A DNA stretch of 64,000 nt, from positions 1 to 64,000 of the forward strand of contig CAITKP010000092.1 in assembly GCA_903892995.1 (NCBI GenBank). The letters run 5' to 3'. The position numbers and the translations under genes are program-made. Of the stretch, positions 35,242 to 43,937 are shown one piece after another. The notes below the pieces were generated by a model, which did no database searches, was not told where the DNA came from, and worked only from the letters and a program-made list of their open reading frames with translations. Within the stretch, counting starts at the first letter, position 1; every line of letters starts with the position of its first letter. Source of the stretch: an uncultured Campylobacterales bacterium (lineage in GTDB: Bacteria; Campylobacterota; Campylobacteria; Campylobacterales; Sulfurimonadaceae).

Positions 35242-36063
35242 TTGTATCTATTTGAGTTTGAGGCTTTTACTACTTTTTGCGAGGTTCAGATCGATTCGTC
35301 CGATGAAGATCTGGCAAAAAAACTCGCGAATGATATTTGGTGCAATGCAAAAAGACTAGAATCTCAATACAGTTATTTTAAAGAAGACTCACAGCTTTAC
35401 AAAGTTAATCACAGAGAGTCTAAAAGCTTACATGTAAGCGATGAATTTGCAGGACTTTTATCATTAGCTCTTTTTTATAGTCAAAAGACAGATGGGGCTT
35501 TTGATGTTGCAATGGCTGGAACTTTAAAAGATAACAGAGACAATATTGAAACAGTCTATGATTTTGCCTCTGCAACATGTATTGCTCTTGAATCCAATAC
35601 ACTTACTTTTAGTAATGATATTACTAAAATAGATTTTGGTGGGCTCGTGAAAGAGTATGCCGTAGATCAATCTATTTTGATTTTAAAACTAGCAGGTATT
35701 AAATCGGCTTTGGTCAATTTTGGAGGTGATATTGCAGCTATTGGAAACCATCATGGTGAGATTTGGAATATCGGTATAGAGGATCCTAATGATGAGAATC
35801 TCAACATCGCATTTATTGAACTTGATGCATGCTCTTTGTGTACTTCAGGAGACTCAAAAAGATATAAAGAGGTCGATGGAAAAAAGCTCTCACATATTGT
35901 TTCTTTGCAACAAAATGATTATAAACAGATAAGTGTTATCGCTCCAACAACAGTAGATGCCGGTGTTTGGAGTACGGCTTTACTTGTAAATTCACAATTG
36001 AAACCACCTGCGCATATAAAAGTTGTAAGCAAAATTTTTAAAGACAATAGCTTATTAGGATAG
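35242..36063 (+). CDS. apbE: ApbE-family FAD:protein FMN transferase without signal peptide
   Basis: The 273-residue protein starts at TTG, coupled to the small gene before it. ApbE motifs are in order: KIDFGGLVKEYAVD, ALVNFGGDIAAIGN with IWNIGIEDP, SLCTSGDSKRY and APTTVDAGVWSTALLV with the metal-binding Thr-Asp. Most ApbE proteins are exported lipoproteins; this one has no signal sequence and should act in the cytoplasm, so its target should be cytosolic too. It flavinylates Ser/Thr residues using FAD and Mg2+. A palindrome copy (35428) encodes LHVS. Confidence 0.87.
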   Translation: MYLFEFEAFTTFCEVQIDSSDEDLAKKLANDIWCNAKRLESQYSYFKEDSQLYKVNHRESKSLHVSDEFAGLLSLALFYSQKTDGAFDVAMAGTLKDNRDNIETVYDFASATCIALESNTLTFSNDITKIDFGGLVKEYAVDQSILILKLAGIKSALVNFGGDIAAIGNHHGEIWNIGIEDPNDENLNIAFIELDACSLCTSGDSKRYKEVDGKKLSHIVSLQQNDYKQISVIAPTTVDAGVWSTALLVNSQLKPPAHIKVVSKIFKDNSLLG

Positions 36064-36072
36064 AATATTAGA

Positions 36073-36735
36073 ATGAATGTATTAGTTGTAGAAGATGATT
36101 TTTTAAATGCTGATCTTATCGAAAAGTTGCTCTCTAAAGAGGGGTTTGAAGTAGATATTGCCAGATCGTTTGTTGAGGCAATATCATGTATCGATAAAAG
36201 TATATATCATCTTATTATTCTAGATTGGAACTTGCCAGATAAGAGTGGGTATGAGTTTTTAAAAGAGCTTCGGACTCTTTTAATCGATGTACAAGTATTG
36301 ATGCTTTCTGCAAATGATGGAGTAGAATATAGAGTGAAAGCATTAAATGGCGGTGCGGATGATTATCTTTGTAAACCATACTCGCACATAGAGCTTTTAG
36401 CGCGTGTCAATTCACTGCTTCGACGTACAAATTCAAACAAAAACAGTACTATACAAATAGGTGCTATAAATATTTATAAAAATTCAAAAGAGGTTAAACT
36501 TGATGATGAACTTATAAATCTAACACCTGCTGAGTATGATATTTTAGAAATTTTAGCTTCAAATCCAAAAAAAACTTTTACTAAATATGAACTTTTAACA
36601 CTTATTCAAAACGATTTTGCGTCATTTTCAATGAGTAATATTATTGAGGTTCACATTAAAAACATAAGAAAAAAACTTCAAGATAAAGAGATTATTAAAA
36701 CTGTACGAAGTATAGGCTATAAGATCGCTTCATAA
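36073..36735 (+). CDS. OmpR-family response regulator
   Basis: The 220-residue regulator has a receiver (VEDDFLNADLI, phospho-Asp in LDWNLPDKSG, Lys in YLCKPYSH) and a winged helix ending IIKTVRSIGYKIAS. It sits between apbE and a beta-barrel gene, all ten or so bases apart. No kinase is adjacent; the nearest is the membrane kinase at 38494. Confidence 0.9.
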   Translation: MNVLVVEDDFLNADLIEKLLSKEGFEVDIARSFVEAISCIDKSIYHLIILDWNLPDKSGYEFLKELRTLLIDVQVLMLSANDGVEYRVKALNGGADDYLCKPYSHIELLARVNSLLRRTNSNKNSTIQIGAINIYKNSKEVKLDDELINLTPAEYDILEILASNPKKTFTKYELLTLIQNDFASFSMSNIIEVHIKNIRKKLQDKEIIKTVRSIGYKIAS

Positions 36736-36745
36736 AGGTTCATGT

Positions 36746-37726
36746 ATGCGTAGATTTTTAGGGATATTTATAATATTTTTTGCCTTGCATGCTCATGCCG
36801 AATATGAACTTGGTAATGGAATACAAGTGGGGAGTTTGCCTTTATACCTTGGTGGATATTTTTCACTTAATTATGAAAATAGGGCAGATGTAAAAAAATA
36901 TAGTATAGATGATCTTTCAATGCTTGGATATGGAACATATGAGAAGTTCTCATACATGGCGGAGTTTGAGTTTCATGATCTTTATTCAGAAACATCAGTA
37001 GGGGACATTTCAACAATTAAAAGAGATACACAGCTTCATACTGAAAGAGTTTACTTTGATTATAGTTATAATGAAAATTATACACTTAGAGTCGGACGGT
37101 ATAACTCTTCTATTGGTATTTGGAACCTTTTACCGATCAATGTGCTCAGACAGACCACATCAAATCCAAAGACACAAAATCTTTTTCCAAATTTCACGAC
37201 AGGGGCTGATCTGACGTATGCATCTTTTGATGACAATGAGCTGAAAATCAACCTTATGTTAGAGAACAACAAAGATATTGATCCGACTTATGATAATTAC
37301 AATATAGATAAACTTTATGGATTAGGAGTTTCTTATGAGAAGGATGAATATTCACTAAAAGTTAATACAGGTTACTTCCATACAACAAATAGTTTTGATT
37401 CTAATTTATACTATTTTTTAATCTCTGGAAAATATGATACTGAAATGTATGAGTTTTCAAGTGAAATAGGCAGACAGGAATCAAAAAACAAAACGACAAT
37501 TCCATATACAGCGTATATTCAAGGTTTATACCGTTTTACTCCAAAACATACAGCTATTTTACGTTTAGAAACATATGATGATAAACTCAAAGATAAAACA
37601 GATAGTTTTTCAGTTATAGGATATAGCTATAGACCCTCTTATCCAATTGCCCTGAAGTCAGAATATCAGTTTCATACTCTTAATAAAGATAATCAATTTC
37701 TCTTTTCTATCTCGGTACTTTTTTAA
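36746..37726 (+). CDS. outer-membrane beta-barrel protein
   Basis: The 326-residue protein has a signal peptide (FLGIFIIFFALHAHA) and strands alternating every 8-10 residues, ending in FLFSISVLF with a terminal Phe. YLGGYFSLNYENR, TERVYFDYSYNENYTLRVGRYNSSIGIWN and the rest follow the pattern of the DcaP-like or 'phosphate-selective' small porins. Substrate unknown. The stop overlaps the next start by one base, coupling it to a PstS-like protein. Confidence 0.78.
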   Translation: MRRFLGIFIIFFALHAHAEYELGNGIQVGSLPLYLGGYFSLNYENRADVKKYSIDDLSMLGYGTYEKFSYMAEFEFHDLYSETSVGDISTIKRDTQLHTERVYFDYSYNENYTLRVGRYNSSIGIWNLLPINVLRQTTSNPKTQNLFPNFTTGADLTYASFDDNELKINLMLENNKDIDPTYDNYNIDKLYGLGVSYEKDEYSLKVNTGYFHTTNSFDSNLYYFLISGKYDTEMYEFSSEIGRQESKNKTTIPYTAYIQGLYRFTPKHTAILRLETYDDKLKDKTDSFSVIGYSYRPSYPIALKSEYQFHTLNKDNQFLFSISVLF

Positions 37727-38127
37727 TGAAACTGATTTTTATCATTCTTCTTTTATCGCAATTTGCTTTTGGTCATGAATATGTAGTTGTTGCTAACAAA
37801 CATATGGAGGATCTTTCACCCTCGCAAATCAGAGCAATTTTTTTAAAAAGACTGCTATTTATAGGTGATATGAAAGCGGTTCCTTTAAATCTTGATGCAA
37901 GAGATCCTCTTCGTGAAAAATTTGAGCAACACATACTAGAAATAAGTTTTGATCGCTTGCAATCCTACTGGACAAAAGAGCATTATCTCGGACACCGGCC
38001 GCCTATTAGTTTGAAATCTCAAGAGAGTGTGAAGGCCTTTGTAAAAAAAGTAGATGGTTCTATTGGTTATATTAATATAGATAGTATGGATGATAGTTTA
38101 AAAATATTGTATAGATGGAGTGAATGA
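37726..38127 (+). CDS. small periplasmic PstS-like substrate-binding protein
   Basis: The 133-residue protein has a signal peptide (LIFIILLLSQFAFG) and one domain of the phosphate-binding-protein fold: LSPSQIRAIFLKR, then a long helix, and VKKVDGSIGYINID, the 'v....gaIGYv' motif of PstS-like proteins. It is about half the size of a transport PstS and has no ABC genes nearby. A sensory ligand-binding role for the adjacent kinase is plausible. It overlaps the next gene by four bases. Confidence 0.75.
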   Translation: MKLIFIILLLSQFAFGHEYVVVANKHMEDLSPSQIRAIFLKRLLFIGDMKAVPLNLDARDPLREKFEQHILEISFDRLQSYWTKEHYLGHRPPISLKSQESVKAFVKKVDGSIGYINIDSMDDSLKILYRWSE

Positions 38128-38504
38128 TGGTAACGATTCTATTATGTGATGATGACTTGATGAATAGAAAAGTTGCTTCGAAAATATTAGTGAAAGAGGG
38201 CTTTTATATCCTAGAAGCACAAAATGGACAAGAAGCTCTTGATATTTTAAAAAAAAATAGGGTAGATTTGATTCTTATGGATCTTATGATGCCTGTCATG
38301 GATGGTTTTGAAGCGACAAAACGTATAAAAAATGATGATGAACTTAGAGCTATTCCACTGATTATTATCTCTGCACTTTGTGATCAAGAAGCTGTTATAA
38401 AAGGCTTAGAAATAGGTGCTGATGAGTATCTTGCAAAACCTTTTGATCTTATGGATTTTAGACTAAAAATAAAAAATACACTTCTAAGGTTTTATGGTGT
38501 TTAA
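38124..38504 (+). CDS. single-domain response regulator (CheY-like)
   Basis: The 126-residue protein is a receiver alone: CDDDLMNRKVASKI, phospho-Asp in LMDLMMPVMDG, and Lys in YLAKPFDLMDF. It has no output domain. The next gene, a membrane kinase, overlaps by eleven bases, so the two likely form a pair. Confidence 0.9.
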   Translation: MMVTILLCDDDLMNRKVASKILVKEGFYILEAQNGQEALDILKKNRVDLILMDLMMPVMDGFEATKRIKNDDELRAIPLIIISALCDQEAVIKGLEIGADEYLAKPFDLMDFRLKIKNTLLRFYGV

Positions 38505-40539
38505 TTTCTTTCAAGGCTCTTTGAGAAATAAACTTCTTGTTATCTTGATGGCAGTGGGATTTTTGCCATTTATAACTCTTCTTATTTATATGCTTTTCTT
38601 AAGTGAGACAAAAATAGTTAATAAGATCATTGTCGAGCAGTTTGATCGTGCTCAAGTAGTTATGAAACTCATAAATAATAATCTGCTTTCTTTAAATAAT
38701 GAAGTAAATTTTATTAGTTCTTTAGATTTGATGGATGATATATTAGCCGATGATATTGATAAAAGGATCGCGCATCTCTTAACACGAAAATCACGTGATT
38801 TAGGGAATAATAATCTGCTGTTTGTCACTGACATTGAGGGAAATATTATCTCATCTTCTAGTAAAAATAGTAGTGAAAATAAAAAAATTGATATCCGATC
38901 TCTTTTGAGCAAAAGCAACGGAGAGTTTATCAAAGAAAATAGTCTCTATATATATTCAAAAATAGATTCCTCCTTTGATAAAAAAAGGAGAATTGGCTTT
39001 TTGATTTTAAAGTATGACTTAAATAATTTAGATATCTATTTAACCCATCAAAATAGTATTCATTCCTATATTATTAACCCTCAAAACAATTCACATATGG
39101 GAGAAGAGTTATTACTTCCTTTTGATTTTAAACAAACAAGTGGGAGTATCATCAATCAGAAATATGTCGTTGTGTATCAAAAAATACCATCTATTATGAA
39201 GGGTTGGTATATTGTTTATGCTGTTGATAAAAATGTTGCATTGGCATTTTTATATGACTTTATTCGATTTATGCTTTATATCTCTGTTCCAATATTTTTT
39301 GTGATACTTTATCTCTCATTTAAAGTATCAAAGGGGATAGTCAAACCTATAGAAGAGCTTACTTTGATCACCGATAATATTATCTATACTCGCAACTATA
39401 CAACCCAACTTGAAATACAAACCCAAGATGAGATCGCAATTTTGAGTCACTCCTTTAACAATATGCTCAAAACAACCTCTTTGGCATTAAATAAACTTGA
39501 AGAAGAGAGCCGAGCAAGGTTACAAAGGTTTATACAGCTTATAGAGACATTTAATCTAATCATTCAAACAAAGACTGAAGAAGATTGTATAGAAACTTCT
39601 ATAGAACAGATTAAACTTTTGACCCATAAAGTTGATCTTCATTTTCAAAAAGAGAGTTTAAAGCGAACAGAAAATGAGCATATATTTTTACATGTAAGCA
39701 ATTTTGAAAATAATTCTATACTTTACTTTGGTGCTATTGATCTTGGCTTTGAAAACTATGCTGATGAAAATGAGAAAAAGTTTTATAATTCAATTGCAAA
39801 TATGATCACTCTTCAACTAGATAGAATTGGTCTTATCAATAGAACGATGTCCGCATCTCGTGCAAAATCTGCATTTATATCAAATATGTCGCATGAACTT
39901 CGAACGCCGCTCAATGCGATTATAGGTTTTTCTCAATATATGATCACTTATGAAGAGCTTCAAGATGACCAAAAAGAGGTTATGCTCAATATAGAATCAT
40001 CCGCACACTATCTTCTTGAGATGATAAATGAGATCCTTGATATTGCTAAAATAGAAGCTGGAAAAATGGAAGCACATCCCCAAATGACAGATATCGTAGA
40101 ATTGGTGGAGAGTTGTTATAAGATGCTTCAGCCTTTAGCTGAAGATAAAGAATTGGCTTTTACCCTCAATATTGATAAATTTAAGAAACAATTATATATG
40201 ACTGATCCAAAAATGTTTAAACAAGTCCTTTTAAATCTTATCTCTAATGCTATTAAATTTACGCAAGAGGGCTATGTAAATATAGAGCTTTTAAGTGATG
40301 CGAAGAATATTATTGTTATTGTCACAGATAGTGGAATCGGTATATCTGCGGAAAATATGGATTGGCTCTTCAATGATTTTACTCAAGTTGAAAATGTGAT
40401 GCAAAAGCAGCATAAAGGAACGGGTCTTGGATTGTCACTTAGTAAAAAATTATCTCAAATATTAGGCGGAGATGTCACCTTGATAAGTGAAGGAATTGGA
40501 CATGGCACAAGCTCGAAGTTTTGTATTGCAATGGCTTGA
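38494..40539 (+). CDS. membrane histidine kinase with HAMP
   Basis: The 681-residue kinase has TM1 (LLVILMAVGFLPFITLLIYML), a periplasmic dCache-like domain of about 230 residues, TM2 (FMLYISVPIFFVILYLSF), HAMP (GIVKPIEELTLITDNI), a GAF-like or linker segment, HisKA (FISNMSHELRTPLNAIIGFS) and HATPase (NLISNAIKFT, DSGIGI, GTGLGLSLSKKL). All catalytic motifs are intact. No receiver is fused; the CheY-like gene before it fills that role. It may sense what the porin/PstS-like genes collect. Confidence 0.9.
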   Translation: MVFNFFQGSLRNKLLVILMAVGFLPFITLLIYMLFLSETKIVNKIIVEQFDRAQVVMKLINNNLLSLNNEVNFISSLDLMDDILADDIDKRIAHLLTRKSRDLGNNNLLFVTDIEGNIISSSSKNSSENKKIDIRSLLSKSNGEFIKENSLYIYSKIDSSFDKKRRIGFLILKYDLNNLDIYLTHQNSIHSYIINPQNNSHMGEELLLPFDFKQTSGSIINQKYVVVYQKIPSIMKGWYIVYAVDKNVALAFLYDFIRFMLYISVPIFFVILYLSFKVSKGIVKPIEELTLITDNIIYTRNYTTQLEIQTQDEIAILSHSFNNMLKTTSLALNKLEEESRARLQRFIQLIETFNLIIQTKTEEDCIETSIEQIKLLTHKVDLHFQKESLKRTENEHIFLHVSNFENNSILYFGAIDLGFENYADENEKKFYNSIANMITLQLDRIGLINRTMSASRAKSAFISNMSHELRTPLNAIIGFSQYMITYEELQDDQKEVMLNIESSAHYLLEMINEILDIAKIEAGKMEAHPQMTDIVELVESCYKMLQPLAEDKELAFTLNIDKFKKQLYMTDPKMFKQVLLNLISNAIKFTQEGYVNIELLSDAKNIIVIVTDSGIGISAENMDWLFNDFTQVENVMQKQHKGTGLGLSLSKKLSQILGGDVTLISEGIGHGTSSKFCIAMA

Positions 40540-40574
40540 AAAATTATATTTTTAAGACCAAGCATTACGCTTGA

Positions 40575-40814
40575 TCAATCTATATAGTTCTTTTTATGAG
40601 AAAATTTTTGCATTGCAGGATATTCATCATCAAAATCATCGTCATCATCTTCATAGTCTAGCGCAAAAAGTGGTTCGTAACCTCTTTTTTGAAGCTCTTC
40701 ATCAACTGCTTGTGTATCGTAAGCTTTTGGTTTACAAATCTCTAAGATTTCAGTTATATCCTCAAAATCAACGCCGTTTAGTTCCATTTCTAATCTAATA
40801 TCAGAAACTTTCAT
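40575..40814 (-). CDS. small acidic protein of unknown function
   Basis: The 79-residue protein lies on the opposite strand between a kinase gene and dnaX. It has a helix-rich first part (VSDIRLEMELNGVDFEDITEILEIC) and an acidic stretch (DYEDDDDDFDDEYP). No family is recognised. An AAAGAGGAAT-like ribosome site precedes the ATG. The 35 bases between its stop and the kinase stop hold only a weak hairpin (CAAGC/GCTTG). Confidence 0.55.
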   Translation of the reverse strand: MKVSDIRLEMELNGVDFEDITEILEICKPKAYDTQAVDEELQKRGYEPLFALDYEDDDDDFDDEYPAMQKFSHKKNYID

Positions 40815-40893
40815 CTATTCCTCTTTTTCCAATTTTTGCGCGAAAATTATACAATATTTATGAAGAGTTTATAGTAGCTCTTAATTTTTTAAA

Positions 40894-40902
40894 TGTTAAA
40901 AT
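40894..40902 (+). promoter_or_regulatory. extended -10 promoter of dnaX
   Basis: TGT-TAAAAT lies 26 bases upstream of the GTG start. A ribosome site GGGAGA (40917-40922) follows. Confidence 0.5.
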
Positions 40903-40927
40903 CCCCTAAAATAAATGGGAGAATCAA

Positions 40928-42694
40928 GTGAAAGAAAACTCAGAAGTCTTAGCATTAAAATACCGTCCAAATAGTTTTGAAGAGCTTATAGGACAGGATG
41001 CGATTTCTCAGACTCTTTCACTTGCGCTTGATTCAAACCGACTCTCTCATGCATATCTCTTTTCGGGTCTTAGAGGAAGTGGAAAGACTTCTACTGCGCG
41101 TATTTTTGCAAAAGCGCTCATCTGTGATAATGGCCCAACTTCCCATCCTTGTGGCGTGTGTACCCACTGTGTTATGGCAGCTCAAAACCGCCATATGGAT
41201 ATTATCGAGATGGATGCTGCTTCCAATCGCGGGATCGATGATATTCGCGATCTTGTCGAGCAGACAAAGTATAAACCAGCGTCTGCAGCTTTTAAGATCT
41301 TTATCATCGATGAGGTTCATATGCTCACTCCTCAAGCTTTTAATGCTCTGCTTAAAACACTTGAAGAACCGCCTGCTTTTGTAAAGTTTATTTTAGCTAC
41401 AACCGATCCGCTCAAACTTCCAGCAACTATCCTCTCAAGAACTCAGCATTTTCGTTTTAAACGTATCTCAGGAGTAAAAGTTGTCAATCATCTCTCCCAT
41501 ATTTTGCATCTTGAAAACATCGAGTATGAACCTCTGGCTTTGGATATCTTGGCTAGAAGTGGCAATGGAAGCTTGCGTGATACGCTCACACTCTTAGATC
41601 AAGCGATTATCTATTCTAAAAAATATGTAGATGTAAAAACGGTTACAGATATGCTCGGTCTTGTTGATCCAAACTTTATAGCAAATATTTTCAAAGCGGT
41701 TTTTGCAAAAGATTACACAAGCTTAGTGCGTATCACAAAACAGCTAGAAGAGTATGAAGCGGAGATGGTAGTTGATGAGCTTATCATCTACCTAAAAGAG
41801 AGGATGTTTGAACAAGACGCTCTTTTTTCTACATTGATTTTAGAGCGTTTTTTTAGGATTTTGAGTGATTCAAAAACGCTTTTTTATATGAACGCCGATG
41901 GCAGTTTTGTCCTCTCTTTGGTACTTTTTAAAATGGTCGAAGCGCTTCGTGTTAAAGAGATAGATCAGATGATTGAGTCTTTACAAAAAGAGGTAAAACG
42001 CCCTGATATCGTCAATGTAGCGATCCAAGAACCTCAGGTAAAAGTGCAAGAGGAACCAAAAGAACCTCTACTTCCGATGGATACTTTAGATGTAAATGAT
42101 TCTTTACATGTAGAAGCATTGAAAGAGGAAGAATCCTTAGAAGATGAAACGCAAGAAGAGGAGTATTTTGAAGAGGAAGATGCGCTTTGGCAAGATACAA
42201 GCCCTGTAGCAGTTGATCCAGCTCTTGAACTCTATGAAACTCTTGTTGGAGCTATTATGGATAGAAATATGGAGCTAGGTGAGTGCTTTACAGCGCATAT
42301 CCGTTTCGTTTCTTTTGCTGATGGTGTTTTGACGTGGGAAAGTTGTGTGGATGAAGAGTGCAGAAAAGCGCTTATTCATGGATTTAGCGTTATTAAACAG
42401 CTTGTGCGTGAGATATTTGGTTTTGATACGGTGATGAAAAATCTTCCTTGTGCAAAAGTGGAGGAGCCAAGCCTCCCAAAGTATGAAGAGCCTGAGAAAT
42501 TTGAAAAGATTTCTGAGGCTTCTTCAATGGTTGAAGAGAGTGAAGTAGGAACTGGAAGCTGTGTGAGCAATTGCAGTGAGGGAGATAGCTCAGTAAAAGA
42601 GTTTGATGGTGCTTCTATTTTGGAAGAGCCGATGATTCAAAAGGCGATGGAGCTTTTTGAAGCAACAAAGATCACAGTACAGTCTAAGATTTGA
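40928..42694 (+). CDS. dnaX: DNA polymerase III subunit gamma/tau
   Basis: The 588-residue clamp-loader subunit starts at GTG with a GGGAGA site. It has a P-loop (GLRGSGKTSTARIFA, about residue 38-45), a zinc module (C..GPTSHPCGVCTHC), the DEVH box (IIDEVHMLT), LLKTLEEPP, TTDPLKLPATILSR and sensor 2. The C-terminal third is acidic and unconserved (EEEYFEEEDALW). No obvious frameshift site for a short gamma form was identified. A palindrome core at 42105 encodes LHV in the acidic linker. Its stop overlaps the next start. Confidence 0.95.
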   Translation: MKENSEVLALKYRPNSFEELIGQDAISQTLSLALDSNRLSHAYLFSGLRGSGKTSTARIFAKALICDNGPTSHPCGVCTHCVMAAQNRHMDIIEMDAASNRGIDDIRDLVEQTKYKPASAAFKIFIIDEVHMLTPQAFNALLKTLEEPPAFVKFILATTDPLKLPATILSRTQHFRFKRISGVKVVNHLSHILHLENIEYEPLALDILARSGNGSLRDTLTLLDQAIIYSKKYVDVKTVTDMLGLVDPNFIANIFKAVFAKDYTSLVRITKQLEEYEAEMVVDELIIYLKERMFEQDALFSTLILERFFRILSDSKTLFYMNADGSFVLSLVLFKMVEALRVKEIDQMIESLQKEVKRPDIVNVAIQEPQVKVQEEPKEPLLPMDTLDVNDSLHVEALKEEESLEDETQEEEYFEEEDALWQDTSPVAVDPALELYETLVGAIMDRNMELGECFTAHIRFVSFADGVLTWESCVDEECRKALIHGFSVIKQLVREIFGFDTVMKNLPCAKVEEPSLPKYEEPEKFEKISEASSMVEESEVGTGSCVSNCSEGDSSVKEFDGASILEEPMIQKAMELFEATKITVQSKI

Positions 42695-43890
42695 GATCAC
42701 TTTTTTCTGCAAAAACAAAGTACGCCATTCACGGTTTTTTTATCTCCATCGCCACTACAATCGCCGAACCATCGACGATTTTACCGCTTATGGTGAGCTT
42801 TTTTGGAGGCTCACATCTACTCATAGGCTTTTTTACTTCGCTGATTAAAGGCGGTTCTATTTTAGTACAGCTTATTGGCGCTTTTTATGCGCAAAGCTAC
42901 CCTCGGATGATGCCCTATTTACATCGTGTTTTTGCCGCTCGCTTTTTATCATGGTTTGGAATCGGTTTTGTCATCTTTTTTTTTGGTGAGAATCATCCAA
43001 ATGTCGCACTTGCAAGTATAGGAATCGGACTTTTTATCTTCTCTTTTTCCGCTGGATTTGGCACGGTCTATTTTAATGAAGTCGTTGCTAAAGTGTTTGC
43101 ACATAAAGAGCGCGGCCGTGTGATCGCCAATAGGCAATTTTTTATGGGGCTTGGTTCTATCATCAGCGGAGGAATCGCTGGATATGTGATCTCAATCGTC
43201 GATGCACCCGATTCTTTTGGGATTTTATATATGCTTAGCGCACTGCTGATGCTCTTTGGTATCTATGCATTTGCGACTATCAAAGAGCCTATCAAAAATG
43301 AACTCTCTCAAAAAGAGGAGAAGTTTCGTCATTTTTTAAAAAATAGTTTGCATACACTCAAAGCAGATAAAGCACTCCAACGTCAAATAATCGTTTATCT
43401 GATTTCATACACCTATCTTCTCTCTTTGCCTTTTATCATCCTCGATGCAAAAGAGCATATAAAGCTCAGTGGTTTTGTGATTGGCGGACTCATTAGCGCA
43501 CAGATGGCGGGTGGGATGCTTAGCAATATTTTGTGGGGCGTGATCTCCTCAAATCGAGTCATTGTCTGGAGTGGATTTGGCTTACATGTAAGCGCAATCT
43601 TACTGCTACTTTATAGCAAAGATCCTTGGATCTATTTTGTGGTATTTTTTCTTATTGGAGGCGCAATTGATGGGCTTCGTCTGGCTTTTTCAAATATGAT
43701 TTTGATCCTAGCTCCTCAACATAAACGCCCCGTTTACATAGCTTTGCAATCAAATCTCACATCTATTGGACTTTTTTTCCCTATACTGGGCGCTTTAATT
43801 GTAGATGGTTTTGGATATGAGACTCTTTATGGAGTGACGATTTTTACTCTGTGCGTGGGATTTTTGTTCTCTTTAAAGATGGAGAACTAG
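42691..43890 (+). CDS. MFS transporter
   Basis: The 399-residue protein, starting at TTG inside the dnaX stop, has about twelve membrane helices. HGFFISIATTIAEPSTILPLMVSFFGGSHLLIGFFTSLIKGGSILVQ (quoted here only in part as SFFGGSHLLIGFF) and AHKERGRVIANRQF are MFS-type loops. A nine-T run (42976 area) is inside VIFFFG but does not break the frame. Substrate unknown. A palindrome copy at 43582-43591 encodes LHVS. Confidence 0.85.
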   Translation: MRSLFSAKTKYAIHGFFISIATTIAEPSTILPLMVSFFGGSHLLIGFFTSLIKGGSILVQLIGAFYAQSYPRMMPYLHRVFAARFLSWFGIGFVIFFFGENHPNVALASIGIGLFIFSFSAGFGTVYFNEVVAKVFAHKERGRVIANRQFFMGLGSIISGGIAGYVISIVDAPDSFGILYMLSALLMLFGIYAFATIKEPIKNELSQKEEKFRHFLKNSLHTLKADKALQRQIIVYLISYTYLLSLPFIILDAKEHIKLSGFVIGGLISAQMAGGMLSNILWGVISSNRVIVWSGFGLHVSAILLLLYSKDPWIYFVVFFLIGGAIDGLRLAFSNMILILAPQHKRPVYIALQSNLTSIGLFFPILGALIVDGFGYETLYGVTIFTLCVGFLFSLKMEN

Positions 43891-43937
43891 GGGAAAAACT
43901 TGTTTGCTTCTTGGCGATAATATAGTAAAATCACGCC

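Noticed and set aside
38267-38277. Run of nine A in the CheY-like gene as a slippage site
   Set aside because: Frame and domain are complete; no sign of an alternative product.
40556-40575. Hairpin CAAGC/GCTTG between the kinase gene and the 79-residue gene as a terminator
   Set aside because: Only five pairs and no T-run on either strand; left as uncertain.
42974-42985. Run of T in the MFS gene as a second phase-variable tract
   Set aside because: The frame is intact across it, and A/T runs of this length are common in an AT-rich genome.
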